The notes under the pieces: model-generated
Databases searched by the model: none
What the model was told of the DNA's origin: nothing
The model's input: the letters and a program-made list of their open reading frames with translations, nothing else
Made by a program: the position numbers and the translations under genes
DNA from: Variovorax paradoxus
GTDB lineage: Bacteria > Pseudomonadota > Gammaproteobacteria > Burkholderiales > Burkholderiaceae_C
Assembly: GCF_030811855.1 (NCBI RefSeq)
Contig: NZ_JAUSRN010000010.1
Span: 159,001-223,000, forward strand
Length of the DNA stretch: 64,000 bases
Reading direction: 5' to 3'
Part shown: positions 43,881 to 52,678 of the stretch, one piece after another
Numbering within the stretch: position 1 is the stretch's first letter
Layout: every line of letters starts with the position of its first letter

Positions 43881-44249
43881 TTACTTGGCGACGGCGCCCG
43901 AGCCTTGCTGGGCTTGAACGCGTGCGTCCATCGGGTGAGCCATCGTCGAGATGACCTTGCTGTTGACGCGCGAGCCCGAGCTCACGTTCTGGTCGGGAGC
44001 GTAGGCGGTACGGACGGCTTCGGCTTCGACGAGCGAACGATCCTTCGACACGGCGACCGTTTCCGGGCCGCGCGAACCGCGGGTCACGTTCTGGTTCGGA
44101 GCCGCTGCGGTGCGCACGGCTTCGGCGTTCACTTCGTCACGGCTCTTGGTCGAGATGGCGGTGTTCACGCCGTCGTAGCTTTCAGCTTGGGCGCCAGTGG
44201 CGGCCAACAGGGTCAGGGCGGCGGCAGCGAGGATGTGCGAGGTCTTCAT
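43881..44249 (-). CDS. Small secreted repeat protein, copy 2 (DUF4148-like)
   Basis: 122 residues, paralogue of the protein at 17715-18086. Signal peptide LAAAALTLLAATGAQAESYDGV, then two copies of the A-P-[DN]-Q-N-V-x-x-GSR motif (AAPNQNVTRGSRG, YAPDQNVSSGSRV) and VNSKVISTMAHPMDAR. The two proteins are alike throughout. Function unknown; the exported, repetitive, charged sequence suggests an envelope or extracellular role. Confidence 0.75.
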   Translation of the reverse strand: MKTSHILAAAALTLLAATGAQAESYDGVNTAISTKSRDEVNAEAVRTAAAPNQNVTRGSRGPETVAVSKDRSLVEAEAVRTAYAPDQNVSSGSRVNSKVISTMAHPMDARVQAQQGSGAVAK

Positions 44250-44340
44250 TTCAGTTCCTTGTGTTCGTTGGATGGTTCGTCCACCAGGCTCGCTCGTTCG
44301 CTCACCTGTGAGGCGAGTGTCCGACTGAAACAGCGCTACA

Positions 44341-44384
44341 AAACACGTGGAACAGAGACACCGTGTTTCCTCTATTGAAACAAT
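44341..44384. promoter_or_regulatory. Possible operators between LysR gene and small repeat protein
   Basis: Two inverted repeats occur in the 249-base divergent spacer: AAACACG-n14-CGTGTTT (44341-44368) and ATTG-AAA-CAAT (44374-44384). The latter has the T-n-A symmetry of LysR-type sites. Assignment is tentative. Confidence 0.3.
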
Positions 44385-44498
44385 GACAGCCCAAAGGCAA
44401 GCACCCGTTTTCGAAGACGATGGGGCGACTGCAAAAGCGGGGCTTCCGGGAAAATCAGGGCATGCCGGTCCCGGAAAGGAAACAATGGGCACTTTGAC

Positions 44499-45404
44499 AT
44501 GGACAGTCTCGATCTGATCAGAACCTTCCGGGAGGTTGCTTCGCAGGGCAGCTTTTCGCATGCGGCCAAGAAGCTGGACATGTCGAAAGCCACCGTCAGC
44601 AAATACGTGGCGGAGCTCGAAACGCGCTTCGGCGTGCGTCTGCTCAACCGCTCCACGCGTTCGGTGAGCCTGACCGACGCGGGGCAACTGCTGCTCGAAC
44701 GCAGCACGCCGGTACTCGAAATGGTGGAGCTCACGCAGGCCGAGCTGCAGGAGCGCGCCAGACAGCCCGGCGGCCGCCTGCGCATTTCGGCTCCGCACGG
44801 CATGGGGAACGGTGAATTTCCGGGCCTTTTGGCCGACTTCATGCGCTACTACCCCGATGTGAGCATCAGCCTGCAGCTGACCAATCGCGCGGTCGACCTT
44901 GCGGAAGAAGGCATCGACGTCGACATCCGCAGCGGCCCGGTCGCCGACGCCAACCTGATCGTGCGCAAGCTGATGCTCATGGAGATGGTGGTCTGCGCAT
45001 CGCCGGTCTACTGGAAAAAGCACGGCAAGCCCGAGCACCCTCGCGACCTTGCCGCCCACGAGGCGCTCACGCATTCGCTGCTGGGCGCCCAGCCGGTCTG
45101 GCGCTTCGACGATGGCGGCGAGCCCCTCGACGTCTCGGTCAAGAGCCGCATGGACTGCACCGAGGGCGCGCCGCTGATCCGGGTCGCGATGCGCGGCTTT
45201 GGCGTGATCTACCTGCCCTCGATCCTCGTGCAGTCGCACATCGACGACGGCGAACTGGTGCCGGTGCTGCAGGACTATGCGCGCAAGGACATGTGGCTCT
45301 CGGCCGCCTACTTGCAGCGGCGCCACAACAGCGCCGCGCTGCGTGCACTGCTCGACTTTCTCCAGACCCGCGTCGGCAAAGGGCCCGGCTCCCAGAAGAA
45401 ATAA
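44499..45404 (+). CDS. LysR-family transcriptional regulator
   Basis: 301-residue regulator. DNA-binding helix-turn-helix: DLIRTFREVASQGSFSHAAK, LDMSKATVSKYVAELETRFG, VRLLNRSTRSVSLTDAG. The effector domain follows (GRLRISAPHGMGNGEFPG, VDIRSGPVADANLIVRKL, ALLDFLQTRVGK at the end). It is divergent from the small repeat protein. The group resembles DsdC/LeuO-like or PbrR-type CbnR relatives; no target is evident. Confidence 0.92.
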   Translation: MDSLDLIRTFREVASQGSFSHAAKKLDMSKATVSKYVAELETRFGVRLLNRSTRSVSLTDAGQLLLERSTPVLEMVELTQAELQERARQPGGRLRISAPHGMGNGEFPGLLADFMRYYPDVSISLQLTNRAVDLAEEGIDVDIRSGPVADANLIVRKLMLMEMVVCASPVYWKKHGKPEHPRDLAAHEALTHSLLGAQPVWRFDDGGEPLDVSVKSRMDCTEGAPLIRVAMRGFGVIYLPSILVQSHIDDGELVPVLQDYARKDMWLSAAYLQRRHNSAALRALLDFLQTRVGKGPGSQKK

Positions 45405-45428
45405 AAAAGCCCGGCACGGGCCGGGCTT
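45403..45428 (-). terminator. Terminator after dienelactone hydrolase gene
   Basis: GCCCGGC (45409-45415) with GCCGGGC (45420-45426) around ACGG, followed on the minus strand by six T. Immediately behind the convergent LysR stop. Confidence 0.82.
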
Positions 45429-45446
45429 CGCTGGGCGCAGGCTCGT

Positions 45447-46130
45447 TCAGCCGACGTGCTTGGCAAAGAACTCCAGCGTGCGGGTGCGCGCGAGCTTGGC
45501 GGCCTCGGCGTTGTAGGAGCCGCGTTGGTCGCAGTTGAAGCCGTGGCCCGATTCATAGACGTGCACCTGCACCTCGGGATGCGCCTTCTTGAAGGCCTCG
45601 ATGGTGTCCAGCGGAATCCAGTGGTCCTGGTTGCCGAAATGCGCCAGCACCGGCACCTTGGGTTGGCGCGCGGTTTCTTCCGGCGTCGTCATGCCGCCGC
45701 CGTAGTAGGGCGCAGCGGCAGCAATGCCTGGAACCAGGCTCGCGGCGCGCCAGACCAACAGACCGCCCCAGCAGTAGCCCACGATGCCCACCTTGCCGGC
45801 CTTGGCCGCATAGGCCACCGCGGCCTCGATGTCCTGCAGCACGCCGGGGGCGGGCAGCGCCTCGACCGCGGTCTTCAGCGCGAAGCCGGCTTTCATGTCG
45901 TCGTCGCTGTAGCCGAGCTCGACGCCGGGCTTCACGCGATGAAAGGTCGAGGGAGAGACGGCCAGGTAACCGTCCGCCGCATAGCCGTCAGCCACCGAGC
46001 GAATGTGCGAGTTGACGCCGAAGATTTCCGGCACCACCACCACGGCGCCCCGCGGCTTGCCGGCGGGCTCGGCCACGTAGGCCGGGAAGACGAAGCCGTC
46101 CTTGGCGGTGAGATCGATGAATTGACCCAT
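45447..46130 (-). CDS. Dienelactone hydrolase family protein
   Basis: 227-residue cytosolic hydrolase opening the lactone ring of dienelactone-like substrates in aromatic degradation. Motifs: VVVVPEIFGVNSHIRSVADG (Glu of the triad region), GYCWGG (catalytic Cys), HFGNQDHWIPLDTIEAF (Asp) and ESGHGFNCDQRGSYN (His). ATG 46130 is preferred because AAGGAG lies 10 bases upstream; ATG 46139 is just upstream of it. Confidence 0.9.
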   Translation of the reverse strand: MGQFIDLTAKDGFVFPAYVAEPAGKPRGAVVVVPEIFGVNSHIRSVADGYAADGYLAVSPSTFHRVKPGVELGYSDDDMKAGFALKTAVEALPAPGVLQDIEAAVAYAAKAGKVGIVGYCWGGLLVWRAASLVPGIAAAAPYYGGGMTTPEETARQPKVPVLAHFGNQDHWIPLDTIEAFKKAHPEVQVHVYESGHGFNCDQRGSYNAEAAKLARTRTLEFFAKHVG

Positions 46131-46186
46131 GGTTGTCATGCTCCTTGATAGCGAATGAGGTGAACTGAATGAACGTATGAATCGGG

Positions 46187-46792
46187 CTAGTGCTTCTGCT
46201 GCAGCTTGCGCTCGACAAAATCGAGGCGGTCCTGGCCCCAGAATATCTCGCCGTCGATGACATAGCTTGGCGCACCGAACACCTGGATGTCGATCGCTTC
46301 CTGGGTGTAAGCCTCGTAACGCTCCTGCACGGCCTGGCTAAGCGACTGCTCCGTGCGCTTGGGCGGCAGGCCGCATTCCGCGACCAGCGATTCGAGCACC
46401 TTGGGGTCGCCGATGTTGCGCTCCTGCACCCACACGGCGGCAAATACCGCGCTGCACACGCGCATGGCGACGTCGGTGCCGTCATGCAGGTCGACCGCGA
46501 TGATCAGCCGCGCCGCATCGTCGCCCGACACCGGAAAAAATTTGGGCTTGAGGTTCAGCGGCAGATCGAGGTGGCGCGAAAAGCGCTCCAGTTCGACCAG
46601 CCGGTAGGCTTGGCGCTGCGGTGCCCGCTTGCCGAGCGGCAGCCCGCCCGAAATCGGATAGACGCTGCCCAGGTCCACGGGCCGCACGCGCACCGTGGCG
46701 CCTGACGCGGCCGCGATGGCGGCGAACCGGGCATGCCCCAGATAGGTCCATGGGCTCTGTGGCGCAAAGTAATAGTCGATCGTATGGCTCAT
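46187..46792 (-). CDS. 2-hydroxychromene-2-carboxylate isomerase-like (DsbA-fold/kappa-GST)
   Basis: 201-residue thioredoxin-fold protein of the DsbA/HCCA isomerase family. Opening IDYYFAPQSPWTYLGHARF replaces the CxxC of true oxidoreductases by SPW, as in the isomerases. Late helix includes EAYTQEAIDIQVFGAPSYV with the cis-proline loop APSYVIDGEIFWGQDRLDFV. Relatives act in naphthalene and chromene degradation or as glutathione transferases. It lies upstream of the dienelactone hydrolase on the same strand. Confidence 0.85.
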   Translation of the reverse strand: MSHTIDYYFAPQSPWTYLGHARFAAIAAASGATVRVRPVDLGSVYPISGGLPLGKRAPQRQAYRLVELERFSRHLDLPLNLKPKFFPVSGDDAARLIIAVDLHDGTDVAMRVCSAVFAAVWVQERNIGDPKVLESLVAECGLPPKRTEQSLSQAVQERYEAYTQEAIDIQVFGAPSYVIDGEIFWGQDRLDFVERKLQQKH

Positions 46793-46865
46793 GCGCTTGC
46801 CCTCGATGATGTAATCCAAGCCGACGGTTTTAACTGACACGCAGTTTTTGTGCAGGAGGTCGGAT

Positions 46866-47612
46866 TTGGACCAGGTACTCTTGATCACGGGCGGCGGCCG
46901 AGGCATCGGCGCCGCAACCGCCTTGCTGGCGGCAAAGCGCGGCTACGCGGTGGCCGTCAACTACGCAAGCAACTCGCTTGCCGCGGACGAGGTGGTGCGC
47001 ACCATCCGCGCCGGCGGCGGCACGGCGGTGGCCGTGCAGGCCGACGTGGGCGACGAGGCGCAGGTGACGGCCATGTTCCAGAAGGTCGATGCCAGGCTCG
47101 GCCGGCTCACGGCGCTTGTCAACAGCGCTGGGGTCGTCGACGTGCAGGCCCGCGTCGATGAAATGACCGCCCTGCGTCTGGAGCGCATGTTCCGCACCAA
47201 CGTGATCGGCAGCTTCATCTGCGCGCGCGAAGCGGTGCGGCGCATGAGCACCCGATACGGCGGCGCGGGCGGGGCCATCGTCAATGTCTCCAGCGCCGCC
47301 GCGCGGCTGGGCTCGCCTGGCCAGTACGTCGACTATGCGGCCAGCAAGGGCGCCATCGACACCTTTACCATCGGCCTGGCCAAGGAGGTCGGCGCCGAAG
47401 GCATCCGCGTCAACGCGGTGCGCCCTGGCCTGATCGACACCGAGATCCACGCCTCCGGCGGCATGCCCGACCGCGCCTTCGAGCTGGCGCCCACCGTGCC
47501 GATGCAGCGCACCGGCAGCGCGGAAGAAATTGCGGGCGCCATCCTGTGGCTGCTGTCCGAAGAGGCCAGCTACACCACCATGGCCCTTCTCGACGTGACC
47601 GGAGGGAGGTAA
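46866..47612 (+). CDS. SDR-family oxidoreductase
   Basis: 248-residue short-chain dehydrogenase/reductase. NAD(P) loop TGGGRGIGAATA (Gly-rich), NSAGVVD, catalytic Ser/Tyr/Lys in NVSSAAARLGSPGQYVDYAASKGA (YxxxK), and NAVRPGLIDTEIHASGG afterwards. The start is TTG 46866, which has AGGAGG at 46854-46859 at good distance. It is followed directly by a MarC gene. Confidence 0.9.
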   Translation: MDQVLLITGGGRGIGAATALLAAKRGYAVAVNYASNSLAADEVVRTIRAGGGTAVAVQADVGDEAQVTAMFQKVDARLGRLTALVNSAGVVDVQARVDEMTALRLERMFRTNVIGSFICAREAVRRMSTRYGGAGGAIVNVSSAAARLGSPGQYVDYAASKGAIDTFTIGLAKEVGAEGIRVNAVRPGLIDTEIHASGGMPDRAFELAPTVPMQRTGSAEEIAGAILWLLSEEASYTTMALLDVTGGR

Positions 47613-48266
47613 GTGAGTACCTCGATGGACCTGATCAAGCCACTGGTCACGCTGGTGGCCATCGTCAACCCGCTGGCCATCGTGCCTTTCTTCATCCACT
47701 ACACGCAGGGCTATTCCGATGCGCAGCGCCGGCACACAGTGCGCATGTCGGCCTTCAGCGCCTTCGTGGTGATTGCGGTCAGCGCGTTGATCGGGCTGCA
47801 GCTGCTGGCGTTCTTCGGCATCTCGATTGCCAGCTTCCAGGTGGGCGGCGGCTTGCTGCTGCTCATGAGCTCGCTGTCCATGCTCAATGCCAAGCCGGCC
47901 GAGAGCAAGACCAACGTGGAGGAGCTGCGCGCCACCGAGGTCAAGGCCTCCATGGGCGCGTCCATCGCGGTGGTGCCGCTCACCATCCCGCTGCTTACAG
48001 GGCCGGCCACCATATCGACCGTGGTGATCTACGCCGACAAGACGCAGCACCTGTGGGAACTTGGGCTGCTGGTGGGCTACGGCGTGGTGGTGGCGCTGGC
48101 CACTGCACTGGCCTTTTCGCTCGCGCAGCCGATTGCGCGCGTGCTCGGCAAGACCGGCATCAACATCATGACGCGGCTCATGGGTCTGATCCTCGCAGCG
48201 CTCGCGGTGGAGGTCATGGCCGACGGACTCGGCAAGCTGTTCCCGATCCTGCAGCGCGTGGGCTAG
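47613..48266 (+). CDS. MarC-family integral membrane protein
   Basis: 217-residue six-helix membrane protein (MarC/UPF0056). LIKPLVTLVAIVNPLAIVPFF start, GGGLLLLMSSLSMLN and IAVVPLTIPLLTGPATISTV match. The GTG start directly follows the SDR stop, with GGAGGGAGG as ribosome site. Former association with multiple antibiotic resistance is not supported; physiological function unknown. Confidence 0.87.
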   Translation: MSTSMDLIKPLVTLVAIVNPLAIVPFFIHYTQGYSDAQRRHTVRMSAFSAFVVIAVSALIGLQLLAFFGISIASFQVGGGLLLLMSSLSMLNAKPAESKTNVEELRATEVKASMGASIAVVPLTIPLLTGPATISTVVIYADKTQHLWELGLLVGYGVVVALATALAFSLAQPIARVLGKTGINIMTRLMGLILAALAVEVMADGLGKLFPILQRVG

Positions 48267-48273
48267 CGCCTGT

Positions 48274-48735
48274 TCAGGCCAGCATCTTCTCGATGATCCG
48301 CCAGTGCGCGGGCTCGACCGGCGTGATCGACAGCCGGTTGCCCTTGCGCAGCACGACGAGGTCGGCCAGCTCGGGCTTGGCGCGGAGTTCGGGCAAGGCC
48401 AGCAGCCGGGTCTTGCGAACGGCCTGCACGTCGACCAGCAGCCAGCGCGGATCGTCCTTCTTCGAGGCCGGGTCGTAGTACGGTGACTTGGGGTCGAACT
48501 GCGTCGGGTCGGGCTTGATGGCCGAAGCCACGCGCGCAATGCCCGCGATGCCCGGCTCGGGGCAGCTCGAGTGATAGAAGAGCACGCCGTCGCCGACCTT
48601 CATGCCGTCGCGCATGAAGTTGCGTGCCTGGTAGTTGCGCACGCCGGTCCACGCCACCGTGGCGCCGGGTGCGGCAAGCGCGTCGTCGATCGAGACCTCG
48701 CTGGGCTCGGATTTCATCAACCAGTAATTGGGCAT
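48274..48735 (-). CDS. EVE-domain protein
   Basis: 153-residue EVE-domain protein with a PUA-like fold that may bind modified nucleobases or RNA. NYWLMKSEPSEVSIDD, WTGVRNYQARNFMRDGMKVG, FYHSSCPEPGIAGIARV and ALPELRAKPELADLVVLRKG are typical. Ends 8 bases before the MarC stop region (convergent). Role unknown in bacteria; usually a single gene. Confidence 0.9.
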   Translation of the reverse strand: MPNYWLMKSEPSEVSIDDALAAPGATVAWTGVRNYQARNFMRDGMKVGDGVLFYHSSCPEPGIAGIARVASAIKPDPTQFDPKSPYYDPASKKDDPRWLLVDVQAVRKTRLLALPELRAKPELADLVVLRKGNRLSITPVEPAHWRIIEKMLA

Positions 48736-48743
48736 GGTGCCCG

Positions 48744-49913
48744 TTATGGTGTCACATAGTCAGAGACGACGACCCATTTCCCATCCTTGATCTGGGATAA
48801 ACGCGACTGGTCGTTGCCTAGGCGTTTGGTGGCCGTGTAGGTGCTCTTTGCGCTGCCGAACATGTCGGGCTCGAAGGTCATGGTGTCCATCGCCTTGATA
48901 AAGCTGTCGGTCGTCAAGTTGGGGCCGGCCTTCTGCGCCGCCTTGATGAACGAATCGATGATGACGTAGCCGTACACCGAAAACACCGTCGGGTCTTCGT
49001 TGAACTTGGTCTTGTACTTGTTGGCCCAGAAGCGCAGCGGCTGCGACTGCTCGTCGGTGTAGGGGTTCTGCACTGTCATGGTGGCGTAGATGCCGTCCAT
49101 CGCCTTGCCGCCGAGCTTGTGGATCAGGTCGGTATAGGAGGCGCTCGAGCCCAGGAAGGTCGGGTTGAAGCCGGTCTTGCGCGCCTCGCCCACGGTGCCG
49201 ATGGTCTCGCGGATGATGGTGCCGAGCACCACGAGGTCGCAGTTGGCGGCCTTCATCTTTGCGACCTGCGAGCTGAAGTCTGTGGCGCCGCGCTTGAACG
49301 ATGTCTTTTCGACCAGTTCAAGTCCGGCCGTCTTCAGCCCCGCCTCGGCGCCGCGCTGCACTTCGAGCCCGAATTCGTCGTCCTGATAGATGGTGCAGAC
49401 CCTCTTGGCCCCCTTCTCCTTGATCATCTTGGGAAGAGCCAGGCGGATCTGATCGTAGTAGGTAGCCGCGAACGAATACTTGAGCCGGTTCAGCGGTTCA
49501 TACATTTCACGCGCCGCGGTAATCGGCATGAAGTTGACGATGTTCTTCTCGAACTGCACCGGCATGGCCGCCATGTTCTGCGCGGTGCCGATGTGGCCGG
49601 CCATGATGAAGATCTTTTCCTGGTTGACCAGCTTCTGCGCCGCGAGCACAGCCTTCTTCGGGTCGTAGCCCGAGTCTTCGACGAAGAGCTTGAGCTTGCG
49701 GCCGTGGATGTTGCCCTGCTCGTTGAGTTCATCCACCCGCAGCTGCATGCCGTTGCGCGCCTGCTTGCCGAAGCCCGCAAGCGGGCCCGAAAGGTCCTGG
49801 ATGGTGCCGATGCGGATCTCGTCCTTGCTCACGCCTTGTTGCTGCTGCGCGGACGCGAACGTTGCAACCAGCCCCAGCACGGCCAGGGTCGTTACTGTCT
49901 TGAGCTTCATCAT
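48744..49913 (-). CDS. Branched-chain amino acid-type ABC transporter substrate-binding protein
   Basis: 389-residue periplasmic binding protein (LivJ/K-like, type I). Signal peptide TTLAVLGLVATFASAQQQQ, domain start DEIRIGTIQDLSGPLAGFGK, the ligand hinge KLKLFVEDSGYDPKKAVLAA and ANKYKTKFNEDPTVFSVYGY. ATG 49913 with GAGGAGA ribosome site. It is the last gene of an operon containing the ATPases, permeases and a CoA ligase, all on the minus strand. The ligand could be a carboxylate or aromatic acid. Confidence 0.92.
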   Translation of the reverse strand: MMKLKTVTTLAVLGLVATFASAQQQQGVSKDEIRIGTIQDLSGPLAGFGKQARNGMQLRVDELNEQGNIHGRKLKLFVEDSGYDPKKAVLAAQKLVNQEKIFIMAGHIGTAQNMAAMPVQFEKNIVNFMPITAAREMYEPLNRLKYSFAATYYDQIRLALPKMIKEKGAKRVCTIYQDDEFGLEVQRGAEAGLKTAGLELVEKTSFKRGATDFSSQVAKMKAANCDLVVLGTIIRETIGTVGEARKTGFNPTFLGSSASYTDLIHKLGGKAMDGIYATMTVQNPYTDEQSQPLRFWANKYKTKFNEDPTVFSVYGYVIIDSFIKAAQKAGPNLTTDSFIKAMDTMTFEPDMFGSAKSTYTATKRLGNDQSRLSQIKDGKWVVVSDYVTP

Positions 49914-49958
49914 GGCGTTGTCTCCTCGGGTTGACAAAAAACGGTTCGGCGATGCCGG

Positions 49959-51842
49959 TCAGCGGTACATCGCCTCGATGCGCTCGGCATACTTGGTCTG
50001 CACCAATTTCCGCTTGAGCTTCATCGTCGGCGTGAGCTCTTCGTCCTCTGCACTCAACTGCGTTTCGAGCAGGAAGAACTTCTTGATCTGCTCGACCCGC
50101 GCAAACTTGGCATTGACGCGGTCGATCTCGCCCTGGATCAGGTCCAGCACCTCTTTCGCGCGCGTCAGGCTCTCGTAGTTGCTGAAAGGCACATCGTGGT
50201 CCTGCGCAAACTTCTCGACGTTCTCCTGGTCGATCATGATGATCACCGTCAGGTAGGGCCTCTTGTCGCCGATCACCACCGCATCGGTGATGTAGGGGCT
50301 GAACTTGAGCTCGTTCTCCAGCTCGCTCGGCGTGATGTTCTTTCCACCTGCCGTGATGATGATGTCCTTCATGCGGTCGGTGATGCGGAAATACCCTCCC
50401 GCGTCGACCGTCCCCACGTCGCCGGTGTGCAGCCAGCCATCGGCGTCGATGGTCTCGGCGGTTTTCTCGGGCAGGTTGAGGTACCCCATGAAGACATTGG
50501 GGCCGCGCACCAGGATTTCGCCGGTCTGCGGGTCGAGCCGAACCTCGTTGTAGCTGGTGGCCGGGCCTATGGAACCCGGCATGATGCGCGACGGCGGAAC
50601 GCCCGTGGAAGCGCCACACGATTCGGTCATGCCCCACACCTCGAGCATGGGCACGCCCAGCGCAAGGTACCAGCGCACGAGCTCGGGCGAAATGGGCGCC
50701 GCCCCGGTCACGAGAAATCGCGCACGATGGATTCCGATGAGCTTGCGCACGTTGTCCAGCGCCAGCCAGCGCGCCAGGCGAAACTTGAACCGCAGCCCCG
50801 CACCCACCGGCTGGCCCTGGAGCACGCGTTCGGCAATCTGCCGGCCCACGCCGATGCTCCAGCCGTAGGCGGCCTGCTGCAGCCGGCTCGCCTCTTTCAG
50901 CGCGATCATCACGCCGGAATAGAACTTCTCCCACACGCGCGGCACGGCGGTGAACACCGTGGGCGAAATCTCGCGCACGTTCTCGGGCACCGTCTCGGGG
51001 TTCTCGACGAAGTTGAGGATCGAGCCGGTGTACATCGCGAAGTATTCGCCGCCCATGCGCTCGGCGATGTGGCACAGCGGCAGGAAGCACATGCGCTCGT
51101 CGCCCTCGCCCTGTGCCAGCAGCGAGTTGTAGCCGCGCATGGTGTACACCAGCCCGCGGTGGCTGTGCATCGCGCCCTTGGGCTTGCCCGTGGTGCCCGA
51201 GGTGTAGACGAGGATGGCAAGGTCTTCGGGCCGGCAGGCGGCAATGCGTTGCTCCAGCGCCTGCGGATGGTCCTGCAGATGCGCTCGGCCGAGCGCGCGC
51301 AGTGCGTCCAGGCTGATGACGCCGGGATCATCGAGCTCGCGCAGGCCCTCCATGTCGAACACGACGACCTTGCGTAGCAGCGGCAGTCGGGCGCGCACTT
51401 CGAGCGCCTTGTCGAGCTGCTCGTCGTCCTCCACGAAGAGCACGGTGGTGCGCGAGTCTTCGCAAAGGTAGTGCACCTGCGAGGCCGCGTCGGTCGGGTA
51501 GATACCGTTCGACACGCCGCCGCAGCTGAGCACGGCAATGTCGCACAGCACCCACTCGATGACGGTATTGGCAAGAATGGACGCGGTTTCGCCCGGCCCG
51601 AAACCGAGCGCCAGCAGACCGCCCGCAATTTCGCGCACGGCCTCGGCGGTTTGCCGCCAGGTCCAGCTGCGCCAGATGCCGAACTCCTTCTGCCGCATCC
51701 AGACCTTGTCGGCGCGCAGTTCCACGGCCTTCCAGAACACGGCCGGGATGGTGTCGCCGGGCACGACGATGCCGGGCTTGGCCTCGAGGTGCGCCAGGTC
51801 CCACAGGCCGGCGGGAGGGCGCAAGGCGACGGGGGTGGTCAT
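49959..51842 (-). CDS. Long-chain acyl-CoA synthetase (AMP-binding)
   Basis: 627-residue class I adenylate-forming ligase of FAA1/FadD15 type. LVYTSGTTGKPKGAMHSHRG (A3), EVWGMTESCGASTGVPP (A5), LHTGDVGTVDAGGYFRITDR (A7), DIIITAGGKNITPSELEN (A8), and PTMKLKRKLVQTKYAERIEA at the end. It sits between livF and the binding protein in a liv-type operon, so it may activate the transported carboxylic acid to its CoA ester. ATG 51842 has GGAG nearby. Confidence 0.92.
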   Translation of the reverse strand: MTTPVALRPPAGLWDLAHLEAKPGIVVPGDTIPAVFWKAVELRADKVWMRQKEFGIWRSWTWRQTAEAVREIAGGLLALGFGPGETASILANTVIEWVLCDIAVLSCGGVSNGIYPTDAASQVHYLCEDSRTTVLFVEDDEQLDKALEVRARLPLLRKVVVFDMEGLRELDDPGVISLDALRALGRAHLQDHPQALEQRIAACRPEDLAILVYTSGTTGKPKGAMHSHRGLVYTMRGYNSLLAQGEGDERMCFLPLCHIAERMGGEYFAMYTGSILNFVENPETVPENVREISPTVFTAVPRVWEKFYSGVMIALKEASRLQQAAYGWSIGVGRQIAERVLQGQPVGAGLRFKFRLARWLALDNVRKLIGIHRARFLVTGAAPISPELVRWYLALGVPMLEVWGMTESCGASTGVPPSRIMPGSIGPATSYNEVRLDPQTGEILVRGPNVFMGYLNLPEKTAETIDADGWLHTGDVGTVDAGGYFRITDRMKDIIITAGGKNITPSELENELKFSPYITDAVVIGDKRPYLTVIIMIDQENVEKFAQDHDVPFSNYESLTRAKEVLDLIQGEIDRVNAKFARVEQIKKFFLLETQLSAEDEELTPTMKLKRKLVQTKYAERIEAMYR

Positions 51843-51846
51843 GCGG

Positions 51847-52620
51847 TCATCTCCACGTCTTTTTCTTTTTCCAACGCCGCTCGCCGCGCACGCCGTCGTC
51901 CTTGACGCCAAGGTAGAACTCCTTGATGTCCTCTTTCTCGCGCAGGCGTTCGCAGGTGTCTTCCATGACGATGCGGCCGTTCTCGAGCACGTAGCCGTGG
52001 TCAGAAGCGTTGAGGGCCATGTTGGCGTTCTGCTCGACCAGCAAAATAGTGGTGCCGCGTTCGCGGTTGATGCGCACGACGATCTCGAAAATCTCTTTTG
52101 TCAGCTTGGGGCTGAGGCCGAGGCTGGGCTCGTCGAGCAGGATGAGGTGCGGCGCAGCCATGATGGCGCGCGAAATCGCAAGCATCTGCTGCTGACCGCC
52201 CGAGAGCAGGCCGGCGTCCTGCGTGGCGCGCTCGCGCAAAATGGGAAAGTAGGTGTAGACGCTCTCCATGTCCCGCGCCACGCCGTCGCGGTCCTTGCGG
52301 GTGTAGGCGCCCATGAGCAGGTTTTCCCTCACCGAGAGCAACGGAAACACTTCGCGCCCTTCGGGTACGTGGCTCAGCCCCTGCTGCACGATGTAGGCCG
52401 GGTCCTTGGCAGTAATGTCATTGCCTTGGAATTCGATGCTGCCTTTTCTCGGGTCGATGATCCCTGAGATGGTCTTGAGGATCGTTGTCTTGCCCGCGCC
52501 GTTGGAGCCCAGGACCGTCACGATCTCGCCCTGCCTGACTTTCAGGCTCACGCCGCGGATGGCCTTGATGGGGCCGTAGGCGCTTTCGACGTTGAGCAGC
52601 TGGAGGACGACGTCGGTCAT
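51847..52620 (-). CDS. livF: ABC transporter ATP-binding protein LivF-like
   Basis: 257-residue ATPase. Walker A GSNGAGKTT, signature LSGGQQQMLAISRAI, Walker B LILLDEPSLGLSPKLT. Length and N-terminus (LLNVESAYGPIKAIRGVSLK) match LivF. The C-terminus carries an added basic tail (GVKDDGVRGERRWKKKKTWR). The following CoA ligase starts 4 bases after its stop. A 465-base spacer with a large inverted repeat separates it from livG. Confidence 0.93.
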   Translation of the reverse strand: MTDVVLQLLNVESAYGPIKAIRGVSLKVRQGEIVTVLGSNGAGKTTILKTISGIIDPRKGSIEFQGNDITAKDPAYIVQQGLSHVPEGREVFPLLSVRENLLMGAYTRKDRDGVARDMESVYTYFPILRERATQDAGLLSGGQQQMLAISRAIMAAPHLILLDEPSLGLSPKLTKEIFEIVVRINRERGTTILLVEQNANMALNASDHGYVLENGRIVMEDTCERLREKEDIKEFYLGVKDDGVRGERRWKKKKTWR

Positions 52621-52678
52621 GCTCGGATTCCTTTGCAGGGGCGGCGTTGAGCCCCATGCCCCCGGCGGGCCGACGTCA

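Noticed and set aside
46830..48539. 569-residue open frame opposite SDR and MarC
   Set aside because: Antisense shadow without family motifs.
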